DNA of 64,000 nt, from contig JAFTCL010000011.1 in assembly GCA_017454745.1 (NCBI GenBank), positions 1-64,000 of the forward strand, in the 5' to 3' direction. The stretch's first letter is position 1. Every line of letters begins with the position of its first letter. Source of the stretch: Kiritimatiellia bacterium. GTDB lineage: Bacteria; Verrucomicrobiota; Kiritimatiellia; RFP12; UBA1067. The notes under the pieces are model-generated. The model did no database searches. It saw only the letters and a program-made list of their open reading frames with translations, and was not told where the DNA came from. A program made the position numbers and the translations under genes. Of this stretch, positions 17,968 through 26,083 are shown piece after piece.

Positions 17968-20403
17968 TTACAAATCCACAATCCTGACCTCCAGGGGTTC
18001 CAACTTTATCGTTTCGTTGTATGCCCGACTATTGACGGTTACCGTGCGGGCCTGGTTACCGTCTAAGTTCAAGAGGTAGACACGTTTTCCATAAACCGCG
18101 CATGATACAGCCGCCAAATCCTCGCCGGAAAGGCAGACCCCACCGGCGGGGTGGCTTTGCAACCGTTCCTTCACCAGCTCCGCATACGCCTCCGCCAAAG
18201 GATTGTTTTCGCCCGGATAGTCCCAACCCGCCAATAGCGTGACTCGACCCCGGTTGCGGCGCTGCGCCACCGCCAACGGCTTACCAGAAACGGTTCGCTT
18301 TAAGACCTCCACCCCCGGCGAGAGTTCCAAATCAGCCACGGGGAAACCGTCATCAGGCTGAATACGGCCCAAAACCTTAACATCGATCAATTTCGACAAA
18401 TTACCCTTTCCGAACAAATCGTCAATCGAATACTTGGAATATTCGCGGTCGTTTCGAGTCGAGAAATGCGGAACGCAAATCAGCAAATCACCGCCCTGAT
18501 CAACGTATTCGCGCAGCAAACCCATTATTTCCGGCGTCATGGTATTCCACCCCGCGTACACCAACAGTTCGTATCGGCTCAGATCCGAAAGCCGCCCCTC
18601 GGAGTCAATGTTGACCACATCGGTCTGTCCGAAAGGAGACCCGGCCAGCCAGTAATTCCCATAGGGTTTAAGCACATCGGGATGGAACGGGTAAACAATC
18701 TGCTGAATGGTGCGCCAAGTCTGTTCCGGCAGAGAGCAACGCCAATTACGGTTGCTGGCGGCATTTTCGTGCTGCCCCCACATGGCGAACATCTCATGCG
18801 TCATGCCGACGTACGCATCGTTGTTTCCCAGAACAAACGCCGCCGTTGTCGCGGGGGTCCCGGCCGGGCGTGGATGCGCCGCCACCCAATCGTAAAAACG
18901 CTTCACGGTGTCGCGATAATTCTTTGGCGCGGGATCGCTGTAAAACTGCTTAAGCTTTTTGGCGTCTTTAGTGTACTCGTGGGCTTGGGTGGTCTGCGCG
19001 CCGGATTCCAGCACGATCACCGAGGTTCCCATCAAATACTGCTGGAATAATCCCGCCAAAAGCAAATCGTACTTTTGCCGCGCCTGATAAGGCACCGTGA
19101 ACGTCTGCCACTCCTCGGCCAACCAGCCGCCCCAAAATTCGGGCTTCCATTTCCGCGCCGCACCGCGCATCTCGCTGGTGGCATAAGCGAGATTGTGCGC
19201 CCCCACGGCGTACAGCTCGCAGCACATAAAATCCATTCCCCCCTGCAACTCGTAAGTACCCAGCGGCGAACCGGAGGTAGAGAAAATATAATCGTAGTTG
19301 CGGTGCTGGGACATCACGTAATTGCGGATAAAGCGGTTGATGAACTGGTTGCGCGCCGCGTCAAGATTCATCCCTTGCGGCACCTTGCAGGCCGCGGCCT
19401 CTTTCGGTCCTTGGTAAAGGTAACCGGCAAACTCACCGATGTTATTGCACAGGTATCGGCAGCCCAGCTTGGAGCGTATCCGATCGGTGATTTCACGCGA
19501 ATCGTAACCGTAGATGGTCATGAAATGAATGTCATTGGTGGCAGCCGCCTCGACCATCTGCGGCGGCAGGTTGGTGTAGTCGGTCGCCTTGTTCCACCCC
19601 ACCAGCAGGTTCGCCAAACGGTTGGTGATAATCTCGTCTCGAAACTCCGGGTTGTGGCCGTAAACGCATTGCCCGACCAAAATCTTACCGTCCGGCAATG
19701 GTGCGGCCAGCGGTTGGGGATGCGGCTCGATCCGCACGGTCTGGTCGAACACTCCGTCCTTCCGGGTAATGGCACGGACTTGAACTTCAAACGGTTGGGG
19801 CGATTCTGGAAGCCGCCGCCGAAAAACCGGGAAACGGCTGCGGTGTTCGCTGCCGTCGGGGAATTTGAATACATACTCTTCCGCCGGAAGGTCCGAACAA
19901 TCAATGAAACAATTCCGGTTGGCATTGTCCACCCAGCTGATGAAATCGCAGCGAGGCCCCTTCCAAAACTCAACGGTGATCGGTCCGCCCGACCGGCCGC
20001 CCCATACCATCACCCCGCGGGGACAAACCAAACGCAACCCAGAACAACGCCGTTCAGGCAAACCGAATTTCAACTCCAGCTTACTGCCGGGCTGACGCGG
20101 CCCGCTGTCACCCCAATCGGGATTGACCGGATTTTTCAACGGGAATTTTTCATCACCCGCCGCCAGATAAAGACCGTCCGGGCGGGATGGAATCGCCCAA
20201 GTCCAACCGTGGTTCGGATTGTAAGAGGTCAGCCAGATAGAAATCTCGCGGTCGGCCCAGTCGCCGTCACTCACGCATCCGTCGGGGATTTCAATATCCA
20301 GCGGCATCCGGTTTTCGCTGCTTTGCCTAAACAGCACGGTTTCCGCGGAGGCGAAACCGGCGACAACCGCCAACATAAAGATAATTCTGACCGTGACGAC
20401 CAT
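17968..20403 (-). CDS. Secreted protein of unknown function with glycosidase-like C-terminal part
   Basis: 811 residues with a signal peptide (IIFMLAVVAGFASAE). I do not recognise the family with certainty. The middle part (about 270-560) looks like a TIM-barrel glycosidase-like fold, and residues about 620-680 (YELLVYAGWNTMTPEIMGLL, then REYVDQGGDLLICVPH) resemble the Rossmann/glutamine-amidotransferase-like domain that follows the barrel in beta-galactosidase-type enzymes; the final part is beta-rich. ATG 20403 is preferred over a TTG at 20421 because AGGGA lies about 10 bp upstream and overlaps the stop of the preceding purine phosphorylase gene, so the two are probably co-transcribed. Confidence 0.6.
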   Translation of the reverse strand: MVVTVRIIFMLAVVAGFASAETVLFRQSSENRMPLDIEIPDGCVSDGDWADREISIWLTSYNPNHGWTWAIPSRPDGLYLAAGDEKFPLKNPVNPDWGDSGPRQPGSKLELKFGLPERRCSGLRLVCPRGVMVWGGRSGGPITVEFWKGPRCDFISWVDNANRNCFIDCSDLPAEEYVFKFPDGSEHRSRFPVFRRRLPESPQPFEVQVRAITRKDGVFDQTVRIEPHPQPLAAPLPDGKILVGQCVYGHNPEFRDEIITNRLANLLVGWNKATDYTNLPPQMVEAAATNDIHFMTIYGYDSREITDRIRSKLGCRYLCNNIGEFAGYLYQGPKEAAACKVPQGMNLDAARNQFINRFIRNYVMSQHRNYDYIFSTSGSPLGTYELQGGMDFMCCELYAVGAHNLAYATSEMRGAARKWKPEFWGGWLAEEWQTFTVPYQARQKYDLLLAGLFQQYLMGTSVIVLESGAQTTQAHEYTKDAKKLKQFYSDPAPKNYRDTVKRFYDWVAAHPRPAGTPATTAAFVLGNNDAYVGMTHEMFAMWGQHENAASNRNWRCSLPEQTWRTIQQIVYPFHPDVLKPYGNYWLAGSPFGQTDVVNIDSEGRLSDLSRYELLVYAGWNTMTPEIMGLLREYVDQGGDLLICVPHFSTRNDREYSKYSIDDLFGKGNLSKLIDVKVLGRIQPDDGFPVADLELSPGVEVLKRTVSGKPLAVAQRRNRGRVTLLAGWDYPGENNPLAEAYAELVKERLQSHPAGGVCLSGEDLAAVSCAVYGKRVYLLNLDGNQARTVTVNSRAYNETIKLEPLEVRIVDL

Positions 20404-20417
20404 AACCGAGCCATCCC

Positions 20418-21257
20418 TCAAGCCAACTGGAAATCCAGCGCCAACTGTTGCAAAAACGCGTCCACCAGTTTCGCCATTACCGGCGTGGTTTTCTTGGACT
20501 GCTCCAATACCTCCTCATGGCCGAGATGGCGGTTGCCGATCCCGGCGGCCATGTTGGTGATGCAGCTTAATCCGGCCACGCGAATCCCGCAAGCGCTGGC
20601 GAGAGTACATTCCGGCACGGTGGACATACCCACCGCGTCCGCGCCCATCGCGGCGTAGGCGCGGATTTCGGCGGGAGTCTCGAAAACCGGGCCGGAGGTA
20701 AAGGCGTAAATACCGCGCTTAAGCGGAATGCGGAGCGATTTCGCCGCCTGAGCCAGCACCCCGGTCAACCCCGTATCGTAAACCTCCGACTGGTCGGGGA
20801 AACGTTCCCCCCACCCCGGAACCACCGGACCGACCAGCGGATTCAACCCCGTGGTGTTGATATGGTCGGTGATCGCCATCAGCGTACCGGGGCGGAATTT
20901 CCCGTTGATGCCGCCGGCAGCGTTGGTGACCAACAGGTTTTTCACCCCCATGCGCCGCAACAGTTCCGCCGGCATAACCACCGGTTCCCAACCGCCGCCC
21001 TCGTACCAATGGCGTCTGCCATGGAAAGCGACCACGCGAATGCCGTGCCGGATGTAGAGCGAAACCTTGCCGGCGTGGCCAACCACCGTGCTGGCACCCA
21101 GCCCCGGGATATCGGCATAATCAACTTCCGCCAGCACCCGGTCCGCAGTCAAGGCATTACCCCAACCTGATCCCAAAATCAAACCGCAAGCCGGAGGCGC
21201 GTCAAAAAAATCTTCCGGCAGCGCCGCCGCCGCCTTCTTGAAAACCGAAAGTTTCAT
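20418..21257 (-). CDS. punA: Purine nucleoside phosphorylase (trimeric class I)
   Basis: Phosphorolyses purine (deoxy)nucleosides to free base and (deoxy)ribose-1-phosphate for salvage. The 279-residue protein shows the family signature VTNAAGGINGKFRPGTLMAI followed by DHIN, the phosphate-site HGRRHWYEGG segment, and SGPVFETPAEIRA and VGMSTVPE near the base-binding site. ATG 21257 is chosen for its AGGAG site 8 bp upstream; a longer in-frame start would add only six residues. The secreted 811-residue gene follows 14 bp after the stop. Confidence 0.93.
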   Translation of the reverse strand: MKLSVFKKAAAALPEDFFDAPPACGLILGSGWGNALTADRVLAEVDYADIPGLGASTVVGHAGKVSLYIRHGIRVVAFHGRRHWYEGGGWEPVVMPAELLRRMGVKNLLVTNAAGGINGKFRPGTLMAITDHINTTGLNPLVGPVVPGWGERFPDQSEVYDTGLTGVLAQAAKSLRIPLKRGIYAFTSGPVFETPAEIRAYAAMGADAVGMSTVPECTLASACGIRVAGLSCITNMAAGIGNRHLGHEEVLEQSKKTTPVMAKLVDAFLQQLALDFQLA

Positions 21258-21339
21258 AGGCAAAACTCCTGTCATAAAAAACCGAAGGATACTCTAACAA
21301 AAACTCATAGTTTTTTCAATTCAAAAGCCCGATTATTTT

Positions 21340-21480
21340 AATGGTTGGACAGCCAGACCGTTGGTTAGCCGCTAGTTGTTCTAGTCAAATGACTTCATAC
21401 CTAGGACATAAGACATTCATAACTCTAGCGACTAACAACTCATCTCCAACTCGTCACTCGTAACTTGTCACTCGTAACCA
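21340..21480. repeat. Intergenic short-word repeats with inverted copies
   Basis: Between divergent genes, TTAGCCGCTAGTTGTT (about 21365-21380) is met by an inverted near-copy (CTCTAGCGACTAACAACT, 21423-21440), and CTCGTCACTCGTAAC / TTGTCACTCGTAAC occur in tandem at 21450-21479. The words match those of the spacer at 17616-17967. GACTTCATACCTAGGACATA-type words lie between. Confidence 0.6.
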
Positions 21481-21488
21481 TGTTATCC

Positions 21489-21517
21489 TTGTATCCGGGA
21501 AATGGAAATGATATGAT
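21489..21517 (+). promoter_or_regulatory. Extended -10 promoter of eda
   Basis: TTGTAT at 21489-21494, 17-bp spacer, TGA followed by TATGAT at 21512-21517, about 28 bp before the eda start codon. Confidence 0.55.
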
Positions 21518-21544
21518 AATGTCCATTCTAATAGAGGGCAAACC

Positions 21545-22219
21545 ATGGATTTGACTGAACTGTTGGAGCGAGCCGGGGTGGTCCCGGTGATTGTGATTAA
21601 CGACGCGTCCAAGGCGGTACCGCTGGCGCGCGCTTTGGTGGCGGGCGGGCTGCCGGTATTGGAAGTGACCTTCCGCACCGCTGCCGCCGCGGCGGCGATC
21701 GCCGCCATCAGGGCGGAAGTTCCGGAGGCGACCGTCGGCGCGGGTACCCTATTGACACGGAAACAGGTATCCGCCGCGTATGAAGCCGGCGCGGCTTTTG
21801 GCGTGGCCCCCGGTTTCGATCCCGCCATCGTCAACTGCGCCCAGGCGGCCGGATTGCCGATGATACCCGGCATCGCCACCGCCTCTGAGCTTTCGCAAGC
21901 CCTTACCGCCGGTCTGCGGATTGTGAAATTCTTCCCCGCCGAAGCCAACGGCGGCGTTAAAATGCTGAAAAACCTACTCGGCGCCTTCCGGTTTTCCGGC
22001 GTGAAATTCATGCCAACCGGCGGGATCAACCCGGACAACCTCCGCGATTACCTCTCCGTTCCCGAAGTGGCGGCATGCGGTGGCACCTGGATTGTCCCCG
22101 GCAATGCGCTGGACTCCAACGACTTGGACGCGATCCGCAAGCTGGCGGCAGCCGCCTCGAAAGCGGTGCGGGAAGTCCGACCTGGCACGGCAGCAGCGGA
22201 CAAAAACGCCGCCCGATAA
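21545..22219 (+). CDS. eda: KDPG/KHG aldolase (bifunctional 2-keto-3-deoxy-6-phosphogluconate aldolase)
   Basis: Cleaves 2-keto-3-deoxy-6-phosphogluconate to pyruvate and glyceraldehyde-3-phosphate (Entner-Doudoroff and uronate pathways). The 224-residue class I aldolase shows the catalytic-glutamate strand LEVTFRT, the phosphate and substrate motif VGAGTLLT, and the Schiff-base lysine in IVKFFPAE, plus FMPTGGI. Length is close to the family norm, with a short Ala/Lys-rich tail. It stands alone with its own promoter. No other Entner-Doudoroff gene is nearby. Confidence 0.94.
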   Translation: MDLTELLERAGVVPVIVINDASKAVPLARALVAGGLPVLEVTFRTAAAAAAIAAIRAEVPEATVGAGTLLTRKQVSAAYEAGAAFGVAPGFDPAIVNCAQAAGLPMIPGIATASELSQALTAGLRIVKFFPAEANGGVKMLKNLLGAFRFSGVKFMPTGGINPDNLRDYLSVPEVAACGGTWIVPGNALDSNDLDAIRKLAAAASKAVREVRPGTAAADKNAAR

Positions 22220-22224
22220 ATATT

Positions 22225-22249
22225 GCCGATTGACTTCCGGCTTTTTTTT
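22225..22249 (+). terminator. Possible short-stem terminator after eda
   Basis: GCCG at 22225-22228 can pair with CGGC at 22238-22241 across a 9-nt loop, followed directly by eight T residues. The stem has only four G-C pairs, so termination may be partial; the loop overlaps the -35 box of the next promoter. Confidence 0.35.
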
Positions 22250-22257
22250 CGTTAACT
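22230..22257 (+). promoter_or_regulatory. Putative promoter of proB
   Basis: TTGACT at 22230-22235, 16-bp spacer, TTAACT at 22252-22257. It lies inside the candidate terminator of eda, so read-through and new initiation may be balanced here. Confidence 0.4.
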
Positions 22258-22288
22258 TATCAACGGTTTAACGGTTTCAAAGGGTTTT

Positions 22289-23119
22289 ATGATGAAGCGC
22301 GAAAACGAAATTGACGCAGAGTCGCGATACCGCGAGTTTCTGCCTGAATCACGGCGGGTGGTGGTGAAAATCGGCACCCGGGTGATTGAGCAGAAGTCCG
22401 GCTGCCCCGACCTGCAATCAATCAAACAGCTGGTGAAACAGGTGGCGGAAATGCACCGCCAGGGTTACGAGATTATGATGGTCTCCTCCGGCGCCATCGG
22501 CGCGGGCGTGGACGCATTGGGCATGAAAAAACGCCCAACGCTCGTTCCGGACCTGCAAATGTGCGCGGCGGTCGGGCAGGCCCGGCTGATGGCCCAGTAC
22601 GAGCAACTTTTTTTGGAAGAGGGCATTATCATCGGGCAGGTGTTGCTGACCCACTCCGACTTCCTGCACCGGCTGCGTTTCGCCAACGCCAAACGCACCA
22701 TGGAGCACATGTTGCGGCACGGTGTCATCCCGATCATCAATGAGAACGATGTGGTGGCGGACGAGGAGGTAAAGGCGTCGCTGTCATTGGGCGACAACGA
22801 TTATCTGGCCGCGCTGCTGGTGAAACTGGTCCGCGCCGACCTGCTGGTGATACTATCGACGGTGGACGGGGTTCTGGACGCGGACGGCAAACGGGTGTCT
22901 TGCATCGAGAACATCAACCAAGCTTTCAAACTGGTAAACCACGACGCGGCTGACGGCGGGTTGTCGAAGGGCGGCATGGCATCCAAACTCCGCGCCGCCC
23001 AAATCGCTGTTAGATGCGGGTGCGTCACGGTCATCGCCGAGGGCCGGGCCAAAAACGTACTCACCGATGCCGTTGCCGGACGGGACGTAGGAACCTTGAT
23101 TTTAGGCAGCGCAATCTAA
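22289..23119 (+). CDS. proB: Glutamate 5-kinase (without PUA domain)
   Basis: Phosphorylates L-glutamate in the first step of proline synthesis. The amino-acid kinase fold is shown by VVVKIGTRVI, MVSSGAIGAG, IPIINENDVV, and a phosphate-site LSKGGMASKL. At 276 residues it ends soon after the kinase domain (DVGTLILGSA) and lacks the C-terminal PUA domain found in the ~367-residue E. coli enzyme; short ProB forms are known in other bacteria. ATG 22289 and 22292 are adjacent; an AAAGGG element precedes both. proA is not in the window. thpR follows 13 bp later. Confidence 0.92.
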   Translation: MMKRENEIDAESRYREFLPESRRVVVKIGTRVIEQKSGCPDLQSIKQLVKQVAEMHRQGYEIMMVSSGAIGAGVDALGMKKRPTLVPDLQMCAAVGQARLMAQYEQLFLEEGIIIGQVLLTHSDFLHRLRFANAKRTMEHMLRHGVIPIINENDVVADEEVKASLSLGDNDYLAALLVKLVRADLLVILSTVDGVLDADGKRVSCIENINQAFKLVNHDAADGGLSKGGMASKLRAAQIAVRCGCVTVIAEGRAKNVLTDAVAGRDVGTLILGSAI

Positions 23120-23132
23120 ACGGAGACGCGGC

Positions 23133-23702
23133 ATGAGAGTCTTTATCGCGATCGGATTGCCGGATGACCTCAAGGCCAGATTGTCGGAAGCCGCCGCCCG
23201 GCTTGAACCGATCGGGGAGGGCGTGAAATGGGTTCACCGGGATTTAATGCACGTCACCCTGGCGTTTTTGGGCGAGATAGCGCCGGCTTTCCTGCAGCAT
23301 ATCAACGGTGCCGTGCAAAAGGTGTGCGAAACCTCCACGCGCTTCTCCTGCGAGGTCAGCGGTTATGGTTTCTGGGGCACCAAACGCAACCCGACCGCGG
23401 TTTGGGCGGCGGTAAGCATGCCGCCCGAATTGGAACAGCTTCAGGAGCGGTTGTCCAAGGCGGTGAAAAAGTTCGGCTTTAGCGTTGACACCGATAACTT
23501 CCGACCGCACATTACGCTGGGCAGATGCAGGGAGTCCTGCCGCAACCGCCGCCTGATTGAGGCCATGGACACCGACGAAAACGCCGAATTCGGGCAATTG
23601 GCGGTTAACAAAGTGACGATTTACGAAAGCCGCCTAGGCCCCAAAGGGCCGGTTTACCGCACCTTGATGAAATTCCCGCTTACCGCCGAATTTTCCCCTT
23701 GA
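23133..23702 (+). CDS. thpR: RNA 2',3'-cyclic phosphodiesterase (LigT/ThpR)
   Basis: A 2H-phosphoesterase that opens 2',3'-cyclic phosphates on RNA or nucleotides to 2'-phosphates. Both HXT[L] signature motifs are visible, HVTLAFLG near residue 37 and HITLGRC near residue 128, and 189 residues is the usual length. It follows proB by 13 bp on the same strand. Confidence 0.9.
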   Translation: MRVFIAIGLPDDLKARLSEAAARLEPIGEGVKWVHRDLMHVTLAFLGEIAPAFLQHINGAVQKVCETSTRFSCEVSGYGFWGTKRNPTAVWAAVSMPPELEQLQERLSKAVKKFGFSVDTDNFRPHITLGRCRESCRNRRLIEAMDTDENAEFGQLAVNKVTIYESRLGPKGPVYRTLMKFPLTAEFSP

Positions 23703-23727
23703 TATCCGCAACCGTTTTTGGTATATT
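23699..23727 (+). promoter_or_regulatory. Promoter of the small basic protein gene
   Basis: TTGATA at 23699-23704, 17-bp spacer ending TTTTTGG, TATATT at 23722-23727. The TGG before the hexamer gives an extended -10. It overlaps the end of thpR. Confidence 0.65.
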
Positions 23728-23778
23728 TGTCGGACACTTTTCGAACGAGAAGGCAGTTGACGTAAGGAGAATGAGAAA

Positions 23779-23934
23779 ATGAGCCAGCACAGAAGCTTAA
23801 AGGGTTCCAGCAAGATTGTCGTGAAGCGCAACGTTCTTAAGCGTTTCGAGCGGGTTGACCTGCTCAAAAAGCGCGGCCAGTGGAAAGACGGCGATCGCGG
23901 CCTTGGGCTCCGCAAGACCAAGCCGGAAGAATAA
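23779..23934 (+). CDS. Small basic protein of the PVC superphylum
   Basis: A 51-residue protein, too short for many gene callers, beginning MSQHRSLKGSSKIVVKRNVL and ending LGLRKTKPEE. It matches the pattern I know for the conserved 'small basic protein' of Chlamydiae and Verrucomicrobia (TIGR04137-type), thought to be ribosome-associated but not functionally proven. It is rich in Lys and Arg. ATG has an AAGGAGAATGAGAAA upstream region and a strong promoter. The S1 gene follows 84 bp downstream, which fits a translation role. It is the clearest taxonomic marker in the window. Confidence 0.85.
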   Translation: MSQHRSLKGSSKIVVKRNVLKRFERVDLLKKRGQWKDGDRGLGLRKTKPEE

Positions 23935-24018
23935 CCGGACCATTATTCCGTTTACCCAATCGGTCACACTTGGCAGCGTCCGGGTGTGGCTGATTTGTAT
24001 TCAACGCGAGGAAGCTTC

Positions 24019-25464
24019 ATGGACAAAAAAGTGACCATGGCGGATTTTGATGATTTAATCAACGCCCAAATGAGTTCGTACCGCGGCGGATTTAATCCCG
24101 GCGACAAGGTAAAAGGCACCGTTACCGATATCAACAGCCAATATGTGGTGCTGGATGTCAACGCCAAGCGCGAAGGGCTGGTGCCGCTCGGCGACCTTAC
24201 CCTGGACAACGGAACGTTGCGCTGCGCGATCGGCGACACCGTGGACGTGATTTTTGCCGGAATGCAAAATGGCGCTTTTCTCTTTTCCGGCGGCTACGCC
24301 AAACGCCAAGTGGTCGACCGTACGCTCGCTGACGCCTTTGCCAACGGAATGCCGATTGAAGGTACGGTGGAAAAGGAGATCAACGGCGGTTACGAAGTTA
24401 CCGTGGCCGGACAGCGGGCATTCTGCCCCTATTCCCAAATCAGTCTGTTCCGACAGGAAGGCGCCGAATACGTCGGCCACAAATTCAATTTCCTCATCTC
24501 CGAATACGGCGAGGATGACCGGGGCGTGAACGTGATCGTAAGCCGTCGCGCCGTATTGGAAAAGGAGCGCGAAGCCCAACGCCAAGAGTTGGTCGAGGAC
24601 CTCTATGTCGGCATGATCGCCAGCGGCACCGTAACTCGCATCGTCGATTTCGGCGTGTTTGTGGATCTGGGCGGCGCGGAAGGCTTGATTCCGCTCAAAG
24701 AGATTTCCTGGACCCGCGACACCAAACCCGAGGACGTGGTTAAGCCCGGAGACCAGGTGGATGTACTGATCAAGGATTTGGATTGGGACCGTAACCGCAT
24801 CTCGCTTTCGCTCCGCGGCGCCAAGGGCGACCCTTGGAATGACGCGGTGGCTAAGTTCCCGCAAGGCACGGTGTTCACCGGCAAAGTTACCCACATCGAA
24901 CCGTTCGGAGCGTTCATCGAACTTCTCCCCGGTGCGGAAGGCTTGATTCCCGTCAGCCGCCTGGGCCGCGGAAGAAGGCTCGCTTCTCCACGCGAAGTGC
25001 TCACCGAAGGGCAAGAACTTCTGGTGGAGGTGGACAGCATCGACGTTGACCGCCACCGCTTCTCGCTTAAGCCGGTTGACGAACGGGTCAAGGCGCTCAA
25101 ACCCGGCACCATCGAGCCGGGCGCGAAAATGGAAGGCATTGTCGAGTCGGTCCAAACTTTCGGCGTTTTCGTCAAACTTGCCGAGGACAAGACCGGGTTA
25201 CTCCACGTCAGCGAGACCGGTATCCCCAAAGGCACCAGCCAGTTCGGCAAAATGGAGCATCAGTTCCCGCCTGACAGCAAGGTCGAAGTGGTGGTGAAGT
25301 CGGTGGACGGCAACCGCATTTCCCTTACTTTGCCGGCGGAATGGGACAAGGCCCAAAATGCCGAAGAGGCAAACAACGATGTCTCCACGTGGCTGGACGA
25401 CCAGAAAAAGGCGTCCGGTTCATTCAGTTCGTTAGGCGATGCTTTCGCCTCGCTTAAACTGTAA
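24019..25464 (+). CDS. rpsA: Ribosomal protein S1 / multi-S1-domain RNA-binding protein
   Basis: Binds mRNA and assists its delivery to the 30S subunit. Five S1 (OB-fold) repeats can be read: GDKVKGTVTDINSQYVVLDV; GMPIEGTVEKEINGGYEVTV; GMIASGTVTRIVDFGVFVDL; GTVFTGKVTHIEPFGAFIEL; GAKMEGIVESVQTFGVFVKL. E. coli S1 has six, so this is a somewhat short form of 481 residues. ATG 24019 is preferred to an upstream in-frame ATG (23986) because GAGGAAG precedes it closely and the domain follows directly. The leader (23935-24018) can form a CACAC...GTGTG stem, which might serve autoregulation. Confidence 0.88.
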   Translation: MDKKVTMADFDDLINAQMSSYRGGFNPGDKVKGTVTDINSQYVVLDVNAKREGLVPLGDLTLDNGTLRCAIGDTVDVIFAGMQNGAFLFSGGYAKRQVVDRTLADAFANGMPIEGTVEKEINGGYEVTVAGQRAFCPYSQISLFRQEGAEYVGHKFNFLISEYGEDDRGVNVIVSRRAVLEKEREAQRQELVEDLYVGMIASGTVTRIVDFGVFVDLGGAEGLIPLKEISWTRDTKPEDVVKPGDQVDVLIKDLDWDRNRISLSLRGAKGDPWNDAVAKFPQGTVFTGKVTHIEPFGAFIELLPGAEGLIPVSRLGRGRRLASPREVLTEGQELLVEVDSIDVDRHRFSLKPVDERVKALKPGTIEPGAKMEGIVESVQTFGVFVKLAEDKTGLLHVSETGIPKGTSQFGKMEHQFPPDSKVEVVVKSVDGNRISLTLPAEWDKAQNAEEANNDVSTWLDDQKKASGSFSSLGDAFASLKL

Positions 25465-25466
25465 CC

Positions 25467-26081
25467 ATGTCGCCGCATCCGGAATTGCGGTTTACCGGCG
25501 ATGGCCGGGTGGCGGCGGCCTGGGAAGGCTCGGAATGGATTTTCGAACGCCCGGGCGATCTCGCCGCCGCCCGCGTTAAGGTGTTGCCGCCGCTGGCCGG
25601 CCAAACCCTGGAACTCGACACCGGACGCGATGCTGTGCGCCGGATATTTGACACTTTGCCATTCCTTAGCGAACCGCCCGAAACATTCCTTTTCGCGGGC
25701 GGTTTTACCGAACCCTTCCAAGCCGCCTATTCAGAAATCGCGAAGCCGCCGGCCTTGCCGGACGATGTTTGGTTCATTCGCGGCGAGCCAGACCTGTTTG
25801 CGGTTTGTGCCCATCGTTACCGCCGCCGATGGACAATAGCCGGCGTCAGCTCCGAACCGCTGATTCTCACCACCCGTCTGGAAGACCTATGGTTGCGCCC
25901 CGGCTGCCCGCCGCCTCCGGACACCGTTGACATCCGGCTGATCCGCAATCCCAACGCGCTCGAAGACAAAACAGAACGGGCAATCGAAGAAGTTTTCCCC
26001 GATTGCCCGCCCGACACCAAAGTGGTACTTGAATTGCCAGTAAACGGCGGTTTTTTGATCGAAATCGCCGACGGCGAATAA
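25467..26081 (+). CDS. Protein of unknown function resembling a stand-alone GH97 C-terminal domain
   Basis: 204 residues, no signal peptide. I do not recognise the whole protein. Residues about 85-202 (PPALPDDVWFIRGEPDLF, then RRRWTIAGVSSEPLILTTRL, ending VVLELPVNGGFLIEI) align by eye with the C-terminal beta-sandwich of GH97 glycosidases, which has the pattern of a debt-like W..GEP, a [RK]R..WYVGG strand, and a final GGG strand. No catalytic domain precedes it. It begins 2 bp after the S1 gene stop, so it is probably co-transcribed, and ends 2 bp before the stop of a convergent gene. It could be a remnant or a domain with a new role. Confidence 0.5.
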   Translation: MSPHPELRFTGDGRVAAAWEGSEWIFERPGDLAAARVKVLPPLAGQTLELDTGRDAVRRIFDTLPFLSEPPETFLFAGGFTEPFQAAYSEIAKPPALPDDVWFIRGEPDLFAVCAHRYRRRWTIAGVSSEPLILTTRLEDLWLRPGCPPPPDTVDIRLIRNPNALEDKTERAIEEVFPDCPPDTKVVLELPVNGGFLIEIADGE

Positions 26082-26083
26082 AA

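Noticed and set aside
19075-20658. 527-codon open frame on the plus strand
   Set aside because: Antisense to the 811-residue secreted protein and the phosphorylase gene; composition is typical of a shadow frame.
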